From the NCBI RefSeq assembly GCF_007858255.1, contig NZ_VFEU01000011.1, forward strand, positions 121,241-185,240: a stretch of DNA of 64,000 bases. The letters are read 5' to 3'. The position numbers and the translations under genes were made by a program. The notes under the pieces were generated by a model that did no database searches, had not been told where the DNA came from, and saw only the letters and a program-made list of their open reading frames with translations. Positions 30,555-39,829 of the stretch are shown piece by piece; within the stretch, counting starts at the first letter, position 1, and each line of letters opens with the position of its first letter. The stretch is from Pseudomonas rhodesiae. Lineage in GTDB: Bacteria; Pseudomonadota; Gammaproteobacteria; Pseudomonadales; Pseudomonadaceae.

Positions 30555-30916
30555 CGGTACGAAAACTGGACGCCACCGGCGACCTTGCGCTGGGGCCGCA
30601 GGAATTCCTGACAGGCTACACCGCTGAGGAAGTCGCGCAGAACGTGGTTACCCGCCTCAAATTCTTCTTGGGGGAATGGTTCCTTGACACCACTGACGGC
30701 ACGGATTGGTTCGGAAGCGTGCTGGGAAAAGGGTCTGTCCTGGCGTCTCGTGAGTCGGTGATTCGTCGCCGCATCCTACTGACGCCCGGGTGCGCGGGGA
30801 TGACGGCCTTCAGTCTTACCACGGACATTGCCACGCGCCAGCTCACCGTCACCGCGTCAATCGTCAGCACTTCAGGCGATAACGCAGAAATCAATTATGT
30901 TCAGGCGATCGTCTAA
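30551..30916 (+). CDS. Baseplate wedge protein, gp25/W-like
   Basis: This 121-residue protein fits the gp25/Mu gp46 wedge pattern: EEVAQNVVTRLKFFLGEWFL then DTTDGTDWFGSVLGKG and the EIN-type C-terminal strand (NAEINYVQAIV). It lies between spike and J-like genes, the conserved baseplate order, and overlaps both neighbours. It would connect sheath and wedge in the baseplate. Confidence 0.82.
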   Translation: MTVRKLDATGDLALGPQEFLTGYTAEEVAQNVVTRLKFFLGEWFLDTTDGTDWFGSVLGKGSVLASRESVIRRRILLTPGCAGMTAFSLTTDIATRQLTVTASIVSTSGDNAEINYVQAIV

Positions 30917-32175
30917 TGGCTCAAATCACCGATCAAGGCATCACTGGGCGCTCACTTAATGAGTACCTTGGCGACATTAAAGAAAAGACGCTGGCGATTG
31001 ACCCTGAATGGAACATTGACCCAGACAGTCCGGATGGCCAGCGAGTCGGAATCGAAGCCGAGATGTTCGCCAACCTCGACGAGGCGGTAGTCGCGGCATA
31101 TCGCAGCAAGGATCCGGATAGCGCCACCGGTGAAGCTCTTCGCAACATTGGGAAAATATCAGGCATACCGATCCGTGATGCGACCTACTCGGTAGCACCA
31201 ATCACTGTTACCGGACAAACCAGTACCCCAATACCAGTCGGCTCTCAGATCAGGAGCCGCATCGACAACACCCTTTGGCTGACGACTGCGGCGATTGTTA
31301 TTGGCGTTGGTCAGACTGCAAGCGGCTTTGCTACATGCACTACTCCAGGGCGCGTGCTGGCCTCTCCCGGTGATTTGACGATTATCGGCACGCCGATCGG
31401 TGGCTGGTCATCTGTTACCAATGGCGAGGCAGCGGCAGGAGTTCCAGCGGAGAGTGACGAAGACTTCAGGGTGCGCAGAAACAACGGAGTCTCCCGAGCC
31501 GGCAGCAACATGCGGGACAACATGGAAGCCAATATCGCCAGCGTCTCCGGTGTTACTGACGTAAAAGTCCTTGAAAACAGTAGCGACTCGCCTTTCGACA
31601 TTGACGGAGTGCCATATACCGGAATTGCGGTGATTGTGAATGGAGGGACTGACGCCGATATCGGCATGGCCATGTACCAGAAGCACAATCCGGGAACGCC
31701 AATGCTTCCGCGCTACAGCGCCAAGACGGACACCTGGATCGATGCTCCTGGAGCGAATGGCGTCAAGGTAGACGTGGTATCGCCGGTGACAGGAAACAAA
31801 GCTGTCATGACTTTTCAGCGAGCCACGGGGTTGCCGATCTTCGTCGCTCTTGCCATTCAGAAGGAAGGTGACCTTCCTAGCGATATCGAAACACAGCTCA
31901 AGAACGCTATTGTCGCTGACTCAACGCGAAGCCTGTTCAATGGTGAAACCACTACCGGCTTCAACAAAGGCGGTTATGACATTGGTGAAAAGGTAGTTCA
32001 GGGCCGTCTGTACACCCCAGTGAACAAGATTCTCGGGAAGTACGGAGATAGCTATGTGACGTCACTAACTATAGGCCTGAGCGCAGGGTCCCAAGGGCTT
32101 ACGCCGATTCAGCCGACCATCTCGCAGATAGCTACTTTTGACGCCGACAACATCGCGGTTACGGTGATCCCATGA
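30916..32175 (+). CDS. Baseplate J-like protein
   Basis: This 419-residue protein is a baseplate J family member (Mu gp47-like). Supporting segments are PDGQRVGIEAEMFANLDEAV, VPAESDEDFRVRRNNGVSRA and SVSGVTDVKVLENSSD, and the C-terminal half has the usual repeated alpha/beta domains. It forms the wedge arm that triggers sheath contraction. Starts are coupled by one base with the gene before and 4 bases with the gene after. Confidence 0.88.
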   Translation: MAQITDQGITGRSLNEYLGDIKEKTLAIDPEWNIDPDSPDGQRVGIEAEMFANLDEAVVAAYRSKDPDSATGEALRNIGKISGIPIRDATYSVAPITVTGQTSTPIPVGSQIRSRIDNTLWLTTAAIVIGVGQTASGFATCTTPGRVLASPGDLTIIGTPIGGWSSVTNGEAAAGVPAESDEDFRVRRNNGVSRAGSNMRDNMEANIASVSGVTDVKVLENSSDSPFDIDGVPYTGIAVIVNGGTDADIGMAMYQKHNPGTPMLPRYSAKTDTWIDAPGANGVKVDVVSPVTGNKAVMTFQRATGLPIFVALAIQKEGDLPSDIETQLKNAIVADSTRSLFNGETTTGFNKGGYDIGEKVVQGRLYTPVNKILGKYGDSYVTSLTIGLSAGSQGLTPIQPTISQIATFDADNIAVTVIP

Positions 32176-32831
32176 TCATGGACCATGCTGAAAGAGCCAA
32201 GTCGCGGATCATCAACGAGTATCGCGACAAGCAGAGAATGGTCCGATGGCTGACTATTACCCCTGAAATTGCCAACCAGCGCTTGGAAGCCCCAATTGAA
32301 GTTGTGTACGGCAGCTATGACGTGGACACCGTCAGCGGTCACATGCTTGAGGTGATAGGGCGAATAGTTGGTGTTTCCAGGCCTATCTTGAGAGCGGCTG
32401 AATTCGATGTTTTCGGTTACCTGGGAAACGATAGCTACACCAACTACAACATCGCGCCATATATCGGTGATGGCGAAGCTTTTGACGCGCCGCTGAATAA
32501 CGACCTCTACCGCAAGCTGATCAAGGCGAAAATCGCCAGAAATATAAGCGACGGAACTGCCGACAGCATCATTCAGCTGTTGGAGATCATCATCGGAATG
32601 AAGGTTACGGCACTGGTTGATAACGGCGATAAGTCATTTGATATCGGAGTTGCGGCCCAACTCGACAACACCACTCTCTACCTTATTCATAACTTTGACC
32701 TGGTCCCAAGGCCGCAGGGCACAAGGATAGGTCAGGTGTTCGTTCTTCCGCTGAACATAGGCGAAATTGAGTACTCGTCAGATCGAATCTACGAATACGC
32801 AAACTTCACCCTCCCCGGAGATTTAGACTGA
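32172..32831 (+). CDS. DUF2612 baseplate protein (I-like)
   Basis: This 219-residue protein matches DUF2612: TPEIANQRLEAPIEVVYGSY is poorly diagnostic but SGHMLEVIGRIVGVSRPIL, FDAPLNNDLYRKLIKAKIAR and NISDGTADSIIQLLEIII are typical. Members follow J-like genes and occupy the place of P2 gpI, linking the wedge to tail fibres. Base composition becomes less GC-rich from here onward. Confidence 0.8.
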   Translation: MIMDHAERAKSRIINEYRDKQRMVRWLTITPEIANQRLEAPIEVVYGSYDVDTVSGHMLEVIGRIVGVSRPILRAAEFDVFGYLGNDSYTNYNIAPYIGDGEAFDAPLNNDLYRKLIKAKIARNISDGTADSIIQLLEIIIGMKVTALVDNGDKSFDIGVAAQLDNTTLYLIHNFDLVPRPQGTRIGQVFVLPLNIGEIEYSSDRIYEYANFTLPGDLD

Positions 32832-33682
32832 TGCCAAGACAGCCTTTCAATACGCGCTGGGCGCAAGGTGTTGAATCCGAAGATAACCTCAACACCTTCA
32901 AAGACCCCGGAGCTGTACGCGTCAGCACTGGCTGGGAGGGCGGCCAAGATAAGGACGCTCCACCTGCTGGGCATGAAAACTATTGGCACAACCGTGTAGA
33001 TAGCGCCCTGCAGGGAATCGAGCGAACTGGCGTGATGACCTACCACTCCCAAGCTGTTTATGGGATTGGATGCCCTACATACGCACCTGACGGGAATTAT
33101 TACGAAAGCCTGGTAGCCAACAACACTGGCAACGATCCCGCAAGCACAAGCGGATACTGGAGATTTATCGGGTCCTCGTTTTTTTCTGGCTCCGACCCCG
33201 GAGACATCAAAATTGTCGGACACAACAATGTTCCATCTGCAGGATGGCTTAAGTGCAACGGAGCAGCGGTTTTGCGCGCTTCGTACCCAAGGCTTTTCGA
33301 GCAGATCGGAACAATTTGGAATATCGGCGGAGAATCTAGCCTTCAGTTCCGAGTTCCGGATTTTCGAGGTGAATTTCTGAGGGGGTTTGATGATGGAAGG
33401 GGCGTGGATACATCGAGGCAATTTGCCTCATTCCAAAAAGGCACTCTTGTTTCTTTTGATTCGACCATCGAAACAACTTCTGTGGTCGGGTTGAGGAATG
33501 TCAGCGTCAGTCCTGAGCAAAACTATAGGGACTTCATTGGGGCGGATCGGCCAAATAACGACTATCCCGGGGCGGTTTTGGCCGCAACAGGTGGTAGCTC
33601 GGGTTCGATAGAGTCAACCCCAAACAACTTTGGTGTTACGCGCCCAAGAAACAGGGCCGTTAACTTTTGGATTAAGTACTGA
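32831..33682 (+). CDS. Tail fibre/collar domain protein
   Basis: This 283-residue protein has an N-terminal attachment part, a middle repeat-poor region (YAPDGNYYESLVANNTGNDP) and a phage tail collar domain at about residues 120-190: VPSAGWLKCNGAAVLRASYP and LQFRVPDFRGEFLRGFD. The C-terminal GVTRPRNRAVNFWIKY is the typical end of such proteins. It is probably a short tail fibre used in host contact. It overlaps the DUF2612 gene by one base. Confidence 0.85.
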   Translation: MPRQPFNTRWAQGVESEDNLNTFKDPGAVRVSTGWEGGQDKDAPPAGHENYWHNRVDSALQGIERTGVMTYHSQAVYGIGCPTYAPDGNYYESLVANNTGNDPASTSGYWRFIGSSFFSGSDPGDIKIVGHNNVPSAGWLKCNGAAVLRASYPRLFEQIGTIWNIGGESSLQFRVPDFRGEFLRGFDDGRGVDTSRQFASFQKGTLVSFDSTIETTSVVGLRNVSVSPEQNYRDFIGADRPNNDYPGAVLAATGGSSGSIESTPNNFGVTRPRNRAVNFWIKY

Positions 33683-33684
33683 TT

Positions 33685-33891
33685 ATGCAAAAACTACATC
33701 CAGGCCAAAAGATCGTGTACCAGGCAGATGCAAATGGTCTTTATGTTGGAGAGACCACGGCTGACCCTGACCCGCAGAACCCCGGCCAATGGCTGATCCC
33801 GGCCGGCTGTTGTGATATTGCGCCACCCACTCTGACCTTTGGGAAAATACCCAAATGGGTCGGATATAAATGGAAATTGATCAGCCCGTAG
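33685..33891 (+). CDS. Small tail-fibre-associated protein
   Basis: This 68-residue protein starts 3 bases after the tail fibre stop. It contains HPGQKIVYQADANGLYVGET, ADPDPQNPGQWLIPAGCCDI and PKWVGYKWKLIS. The pattern resembles the N-terminal domain of tail fibre assembly proteins, which chaperone fibre folding, but is shorter. A role with the upstream fibre is likely. I am unsure whether it is a chaperone or a structural tip. Confidence 0.65.
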   Translation: MQKLHPGQKIVYQADANGLYVGETTADPDPQNPGQWLIPAGCCDIAPPTLTFGKIPKWVGYKWKLISP

Positions 33892-33898
33892 GTGAAAT

Positions 33899-34348
33899 AT
33901 GGAACGCAAGCGCAAGCGTCACTTCAGCGACAAGATGGAAAAGTTCTGTCTTGCGTATGTCGAGACAGCCAATGCCGCCGAGTCCTATCGAATCGCCTAC
34001 AACACCGAAAAAATGGCAACCGCCACCATCGGCCGCGAAGGCTACAACACTCTGCAGAAACCCCAGGTTCAGACCAGGCTCGAAGAATTAAGGAAGAAAG
34101 TCATGGAGCGTCACGAAATCACCGTGGACACGCTCCTTGCCGAACTTGAGGAGGCGCGCAAGGCGGCGCTCGGCGCTGAAACACCGCAAACCTCTGCGGC
34201 TGTCTCCGCCACCATGGGCAAGGCCAAGCTACTGGGCCTTGACAAGAAGATCGTGGAGCTCACCGGCAAGAACGGCGCTCCGATTGAAACCAGTTCTACG
34301 GTCACGGTCGACCAGAAGGCGTTGAGCTCTGTGCTGGGCTGCCTATGA
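33899..34348 (+). CDS. terS: Terminase small subunit
   Basis: This 149-residue protein fits the Terminase_2 family: FSDKMEKFCLAYVETANAAE then SYRIAYNTEKMATATIGREG is the helix-turn-helix DNA-binding head, and residues 60-110 form the oligomerisation helices. It recognises the packaging site and feeds DNA to the large subunit, whose gene overlaps it by 4 bases. Its location after the tail genes and far from the portal gene is unusual. Confidence 0.88.
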   Translation: MERKRKRHFSDKMEKFCLAYVETANAAESYRIAYNTEKMATATIGREGYNTLQKPQVQTRLEELRKKVMERHEITVDTLLAELEEARKAALGAETPQTSAAVSATMGKAKLLGLDKKIVELTGKNGAPIETSSTVTVDQKALSSVLGCL

Positions 34349-35955
34349 GCAAGCTGCTCGACTGGGATGTAATGAGCAGCGCAGAACGACAAGCAGCAAA
34401 ACTCATCAGCGAGCATTCACCGCTGTCGTTCATGCGCGTTTTCTTCCAGCTGAACCAGGGCATGAAGATGCTCTGCAACTGGCACCACCGCTACATGGAC
34501 CACACAGCATTGAGGGTGCTTTCTGGCGATCTGAAGAACGTAGTTTTCAACATGCCGCCCGGCGGCACCAAGACCGAATTCTGGTCAATCCATGTGCCTT
34601 CATACGCCATGACCAAGTTCGACCGCACGCGCACGCTCAACGTCTCCTACTCCAAGGCTTTGGTTGAGGAAAACTCGAACCGCATCAAGTCGATAATCAC
34701 CAGTAATGAATATCAGGATTTGTGGCCGTGCGACCTGGGGAAGGCCGATGTGGCCAACTGGGTCATCACCGACGAGCGCGGGCGCAACAAGCATCAGATA
34801 TTCAGCAGATCCACTGGCGGCCAGATCACCGGTGTGCGTGGCGGCTACATCTCAGAGGGCTTCACCGGTTTCATAAATCTGGATGATCCGGAGAAGGCCG
34901 ATAGCGCCTTCAGCGCAACCATGCGGGCCAAGGCCCAGCGGATTGTCACCAATACCCTGCGTAGCCGCCGGGCATCACCAGACACGCCTGTCATCTGCAC
35001 GCAGCAGCGCCTGCACACCGATGACGTGTCGGGCTTCCTGCTCAAGGGCGGGATGGGTCTGGACTTCGCGCACATCAAGGTTCCTGCGCTGGTCACCCGC
35101 GAATACATCGCCAGCTTGCCGGATGAGATCCGCGAGCACGCCGAGCGTGATGTTTTCGGCGCCCCGTCAATCGTCCGCGGCGGCGTCGAGTATTGGTCGT
35201 ACTGGCCGGCCAAAGAAACTGTCGTCGACCTGATGGCGCTGTGGGATCGTGACCCATACACCATGGTCAGCCAATACCAGCAGGAGCCGGTGGCGCTCAC
35301 TGGGGGCATGATTGATGCCGACTGGTTCAAGACATACGAGCAGTTGCCTTTTCTGGTTTGGCGCGGCGTGTACGTCGATACCGCACAGAAAACGGGCGAG
35401 CAGCACGACTTCTCGGTGTTCAACCATTGCGGCCTGGGGGTTGACGGAAACCTCTACATCATCGATGTGCACCGCGGCAAATGGGATGCCGGCGATCTTG
35501 AAACGGAAGCCCTACGCATCTGGCAGAAGTGGAGGGATTGGGATCCGTTCCGGCCCGCCGTGCTGCGATATATGCGGGTAGAGGATAAATCGTCAGGCAC
35601 TGGACTGATTCAAACCATCAGCAAGAAAGGCTCCATCCCAATTGAGCCTCAGCCCCGCGGACCGGCGGCAAACAAGGTTACCCGATGCATGGATGCGGTG
35701 CCTTGGATCAAGTCCGGCCGAGTTTTCGTGCCAGCAATTTTCGATGACCAGGGACGAAAGATAGAGCATGTGAAGGATCATCGCGGCGAAACAATCGCCA
35801 GCACCGACTGGGTCGCGCCTTTCCTTACAGAGGCATCAGCCTTCACGGCCGATGACAGTCACGACCACGACGACCAGGTAGACACCATGTTCGACGCAGT
35901 CGCGGACATGCTCATCAGCAACAGCGGCGATTTCTTCTCCAGCAACTGGCTTTAA
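34345..35955 (+). CDS. terL: Terminase large subunit
   Basis: This 536-residue packaging motor has an ATPase domain with a Walker-A-like motif FNMPPGGTKTEF at about 68-79, a Walker-B-like FINLDDPEKAD near 176, and a C-terminal RNase H-type nuclease with YVDTAQKTGEQHDFSVF near 343 and HDHDDQVDTMFDAVADML near 512. It pumps DNA through the portal and cuts it. It is coupled to terS. The P-loop is of the deviant GGTKT type found in other phage terminases. Confidence 0.92.
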   Translation: MSKLLDWDVMSSAERQAAKLISEHSPLSFMRVFFQLNQGMKMLCNWHHRYMDHTALRVLSGDLKNVVFNMPPGGTKTEFWSIHVPSYAMTKFDRTRTLNVSYSKALVEENSNRIKSIITSNEYQDLWPCDLGKADVANWVITDERGRNKHQIFSRSTGGQITGVRGGYISEGFTGFINLDDPEKADSAFSATMRAKAQRIVTNTLRSRRASPDTPVICTQQRLHTDDVSGFLLKGGMGLDFAHIKVPALVTREYIASLPDEIREHAERDVFGAPSIVRGGVEYWSYWPAKETVVDLMALWDRDPYTMVSQYQQEPVALTGGMIDADWFKTYEQLPFLVWRGVYVDTAQKTGEQHDFSVFNHCGLGVDGNLYIIDVHRGKWDAGDLETEALRIWQKWRDWDPFRPAVLRYMRVEDKSSGTGLIQTISKKGSIPIEPQPRGPAANKVTRCMDAVPWIKSGRVFVPAIFDDQGRKIEHVKDHRGETIASTDWVAPFLTEASAFTADDSHDHDDQVDTMFDAVADMLISNSGDFFSSNWL

Positions 35956-36031
35956 CCCAAAACCCTAACCCGCCCCAACTTTCGTTGGCCGAACTCGGCT
36001 GCGCTCATTAAACACGCCCCAAGGAAATGAC

Positions 36032-38575
36032 ATGACTGACCAGACTCAGCGACTTGAGATTGCCACGGTTAAAGCAGAGGTCGGCAGTAACATCCTCAAC
36101 CGATTCTCGAATGACGCGATCGAAGCGGACGAGATCCCGACAGACAGCGGACCAATCCCCAACCTGAAGCAGGTTATGAAGGTCATCACTGACAAGGCCA
36201 GCGTCTCCTCATCGATCTATCCAACAGTGGCGGCCGGCCTTGCGGCGACGGCAGAGGGCGCAATCTTTTTGGTCGCATCCAGCGAAGATGACGAAATTTA
36301 CGCCGTATGGAAAAAAGTTGGTGGAGTGGCCGTCGATACCGGCAAGCGATCCCTGTCATCGCAGGCCGTGGAAGAAGCGAGAGAAGCGGCCCAGGCGAGT
36401 GCCGTAGCATCTGCCGACTCTGCGATTGAAGCCCAATCTGCGGCATCTAATGCGGCGGAAGAATTCCAGGCGATTTTCGATGCAGATCAAGCAGAGCGAG
36501 AGACTGAATTCAACGCGTTCATGGCATCTCTCGGCTATGAGTCTACATACCTGGTCTACGGCCCCGGTGTCATCGTCGAGCGTCAGACCCAGCTTATTCA
36601 GCGTGAGGGCGAGCTGTACCGAGTCATGAACGCATCAGACATTCCGCTTAACTTGACTGGAACCTGGTCCAGTGATTCGCCGAAGCTTCAGGCTGTCGGG
36701 GATGCAGCGCTAAGATCAACTCTCGCTAGTGCCGAAGGAGCCGGTCATGTGGGCTATGGATCTAGGACGGTGGGTGATCGGCTTGGAGACACTGTAAACC
36801 CCAAGGATTTCGGTGGCGTATGTGACGGCGAGAGATATCCGCTATCCGATCGGTTCGCTACCTTGGCGGCGGCCCAGGCGGTCTACCCGCACGCCACGTC
36901 TCTGACCAATACCATCGACTGGGCCGCGTTCCAGGCGGCACTCAATACTGGCTTGCCTGTTCGGTACAGCGGAACCCCATTAATCAACAAGGAACTGAAA
37001 GCAGTTCCTGGTAACGTAAGCATTACCGCCGAGCCCGGGGCACTCATCGACGCTACAGCAAGCGACTTTGTAGGCGTGAACGCCATCAGCTGCACGGGCT
37101 CAATCACTCAGATTGCATCTCTGGCATCCAACGTCACCGCGGGGTCTCATGCGCTTCCCTTTGCGACACCGCACGGCCTCGTCCCTGGCGACTGGATTTG
37201 CATCTGGAACCCAGTTGGCACCAGTTTCTCGGCGTTCCGCAGCTATTACCATGCGGGCGAATGGGTGCGCGTGGACAAGGCTCCTACGACGACGACAGTG
37301 AATCTAACGGGAAGCCTGTACGCCGATTACTTGGCTGCAGGCGTGCAGATTTACAAACTTGCAAAAAACGATGTGACGCTAATCGATGTTTACGTCCGTA
37401 GCGGAACGACTGCCACCAACACAATTTTCCTCGAGTCGATCACCAGGTTGAGAACTCGAGGTCTCCGCGCAAACGCGCAAGGTGAGGCGGGTATTGTGAT
37501 ATCGAAAACGCCTGACGGGGTGCTGCTGGACGGGTCGGCATTCAACCCCGGCACCAATGGAGATGATTACGGGATCATCACAGCGAACTCACAAAACATC
37601 CTGGTATCTGGTGGCCAGTACCACGCGCGCCGACACGGCTTTGCAATGGGTGGATATGCAGGACCAGGATGCGTGCCTTGTCGGAACGTGGTTGTCAATG
37701 AAGCCACGATCACAAATGATCAGGCATCGGGCGTGCACGCCGCTGACATGCACGGAAACTCCGAAAACTGCTGGTTTGTAAACTCTCACGTACGTGGCGG
37801 CGGCACTTGGCAGGGCAAGAATAATGGCTTTGTTGGTGGCAGTATTAGCGGAATGGATATCGGCTGCGTTATTTATTCGTCTGAAATGCTCGGCGGCAAC
37901 TTCACGCTTGATGGTGTCGCGCTCTCCACGTTCAATAACCCACAAAGCACGGGTCGCGGGATCATTGACGTCGGCGGCCAGAACGATGCGCTCACAGCCA
38001 AGACCGACGGTCCGGTCAACCTTATCGTTAAAAACTGCACGCTGAATGGGAAAAACCTCACCAACTTAACGTTCTTCTTGCTGTTTCGAAATGCAGGCTC
38101 AGTGAACAAAATCAGTTACGACATTAATGGCGTAAATTTCAACGTGAACAATATGGGCTTCGTAACTCGAAGCGCGCTTGATTCCGGCACAGCGTCTTCA
38201 AATGGGTTCTCGATACAAGGCCTGTCAGGCAACTTGCCACAGGGGATCGCACTGCATGGCGCATCGTCGGGCACTTACACATCGATGCCTCACCGCCTGC
38301 CTGGGCTTACCTACACGCAGACCGTGACGACATCAACATCGGCAAGCTTCGTGATAGGCACGCCTATTGCTTACAGATACACGTATCCAAAGGTGCCAGC
38401 TGTTGTGGTGAGTACATCAAAAATCACGTTTATCGGGTCTATCACGCCAATTGCTGGCGCTGATCCAGACACCGAAACAGGATTTACTCCATCCATCAGG
38501 ACTCCGAACGCTAGCAATTTCTCTGCTGCCGTCGCGGTCAAGTTGAATTGCGTGGTTGGGTTGTCGGAGTTTTAA
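36032..38575 (+). CDS. Tailspike with beta-helix (putative depolymerase)
   Basis: This 847-residue protein follows terL with an AAGGAAATGAC ribosome site. Residues 1-190 form a helical/coiled attachment stem. Residues 225-270 contain GYGSRTVGDRLGDTVNPKDF, a head-binding signature shared by many tailspikes. Residues about 270-720 are a long series of short beta strands (e.g. ILVSGGQYHARRHGFAMGGY, WFVNSHVRGGGTWQGKNNGF), typical of right-handed beta-helix enzymes that bind or cut surface polysaccharide. The C-terminus is a separate beta domain. The neighbouring O-antigen genes fit a polysaccharide receptor. Catalytic residues are not identified. Confidence 0.82.
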   Translation: MTDQTQRLEIATVKAEVGSNILNRFSNDAIEADEIPTDSGPIPNLKQVMKVITDKASVSSSIYPTVAAGLAATAEGAIFLVASSEDDEIYAVWKKVGGVAVDTGKRSLSSQAVEEAREAAQASAVASADSAIEAQSAASNAAEEFQAIFDADQAERETEFNAFMASLGYESTYLVYGPGVIVERQTQLIQREGELYRVMNASDIPLNLTGTWSSDSPKLQAVGDAALRSTLASAEGAGHVGYGSRTVGDRLGDTVNPKDFGGVCDGERYPLSDRFATLAAAQAVYPHATSLTNTIDWAAFQAALNTGLPVRYSGTPLINKELKAVPGNVSITAEPGALIDATASDFVGVNAISCTGSITQIASLASNVTAGSHALPFATPHGLVPGDWICIWNPVGTSFSAFRSYYHAGEWVRVDKAPTTTTVNLTGSLYADYLAAGVQIYKLAKNDVTLIDVYVRSGTTATNTIFLESITRLRTRGLRANAQGEAGIVISKTPDGVLLDGSAFNPGTNGDDYGIITANSQNILVSGGQYHARRHGFAMGGYAGPGCVPCRNVVVNEATITNDQASGVHAADMHGNSENCWFVNSHVRGGGTWQGKNNGFVGGSISGMDIGCVIYSSEMLGGNFTLDGVALSTFNNPQSTGRGIIDVGGQNDALTAKTDGPVNLIVKNCTLNGKNLTNLTFFLLFRNAGSVNKISYDINGVNFNVNNMGFVTRSALDSGTASSNGFSIQGLSGNLPQGIALHGASSGTYTSMPHRLPGLTYTQTVTTSTSASFVIGTPIAYRYTYPKVPAVVVSTSKITFIGSITPIAGADPDTETGFTPSIRTPNASNFSAAVAVKLNCVVGLSEF

Positions 38576-38606
38576 GTGGTAAGCGGCCGGTCCACCGGCC
38601 GCAGTT

Positions 38607-39788
38607 TCAGGCGGGCTGACGCACGATAGCTGAACGAGATTTGAATTCACTGGAGGCCATGCCTAGGGCGACGGCCACCAGTGGATAAGCAAAGTATTTG
38701 CCGAAGATCAGCAGCACGATGGTGGCAGCGAGCATGCCCAGGCACAGCGCCGTGCCGCGGCTTCTGTCGCCGTAGATCAATGCGTTCACAGCGAATCGTT
38801 TTGTTGGCGAGTAAATCAACAGAAGGAAATACACGAAACCGAAAATTCCAAGTTCCTGCCACGCGGACAGGATGTTATGGATGTAGTAACCCGGTTCGTA
38901 GTTCCCGTAGTCCCCGAACACAGGGCTTTCAAGTATCTTTTCAAAGCCCTCTCTAGATATTTCATCCCTTACATTTGACGACTCGTCTTTAGACAGATCC
39001 ATCAGTTGGGTGATTCGGTTGTCTGCCATTTCTGGATCAATTGAAGCTACTGCTACTAGGGCTATAGCCGCCAATGCAATGGCAACTATTGGCGTTACAA
39101 TTCTGTACTTAGAGGCAGACGCTTCGAAGACAAGAAAGAATATAACCAGTCCTACAAACTCACTTCTTGCACTGTTCAAGTAAAGACAGATCATGCCGAG
39201 AGCAAAAAATACATTCCTGTAAAGTCGCGACTTTGTTTTTCCGATTGTGAGAGCAAGTGGGCAAATGTACGCAATCGCAAAGGTTTGATAGCTTGCAACG
39301 CTTTCCGGTGTTTCCGACAAAAGCTCAATGGAGAAGCGACCGCCAGTAGAAAGGTAAAGTATGGTTGCGCTCATTAACAGTGTTGAAACTGTTACTGTCT
39401 TTTTAAAAGTTTCATCTGTGATGTTTATGCTTTTGAATATATAAAAGCATACGAGCAGGTTTATGAATAGCAGGAAGTTAGATTGCGCATTCTCCACATG
39501 ATAACCATTTATGTAGCTTATGGCTGATATGGAGCCGAACAAAAGCATGAATGCATAAAAGTGCAAGTCGTACTTTTTAACCTTCTTGTCTTTCATTGTT
39601 GCGATTGCTGAATGCGCCAAAAAAACCGACAGGAGCGCAGCACCCACGAAGCTTATATAGCCGCCAAGGACATGCGGTATGTACCCAATCCCGGTGCCAA
39701 CGTGGTAGAAAAAGGCGCCAGGGAATAGCAGCACGAAAGCAAGCACGGCGAATTTTTCAATTTTCGTGGGCGTTATGGTGGTCGACAT
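38607..39788 (-). CDS. O-antigen polymerase/ligase-like membrane protein
   Basis: This 393-residue protein is read leftward against the phage late genes. About 10-11 hydrophobic segments alternate with short loops. A periplasmic loop near residues 250-310 leads to YYIHNILSAWQELGIFGFVY, the HN-x-L...E-x-G-x-x-G signature of Wzy_C/WaaL-type O-antigen polymerases and ligases, and LNSARSEFVGLVIFF resembles their other conserved arginine segment. I chose ATG 39786-39788 (complement) with GGGAG upstream. Base composition is clearly AT-richer than the phage late genes. It probably alters lipopolysaccharide in the lysogen. Confidence 0.8.
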   Translation of the reverse strand: MSTTITPTKIEKFAVLAFVLLFPGAFFYHVGTGIGYIPHVLGGYISFVGAALLSVFLAHSAIATMKDKKVKKYDLHFYAFMLLFGSISAISYINGYHVENAQSNFLLFINLLVCFYIFKSINITDETFKKTVTVSTLLMSATILYLSTGGRFSIELLSETPESVASYQTFAIAYICPLALTIGKTKSRLYRNVFFALGMICLYLNSARSEFVGLVIFFLVFEASASKYRIVTPIVAIALAAIALVAVASIDPEMADNRITQLMDLSKDESSNVRDEISREGFEKILESPVFGDYGNYEPGYYIHNILSAWQELGIFGFVYFLLLIYSPTKRFAVNALIYGDRSRGTALCLGMLAATIVLLIFGKYFAYPLVAVALGMASSEFKSRSAIVRQPA

Positions 39789-39829
39789 GTCCGTTGCTCC
39801 CGGTCTTCCGTGGGTGAAGCGAACCTGCA

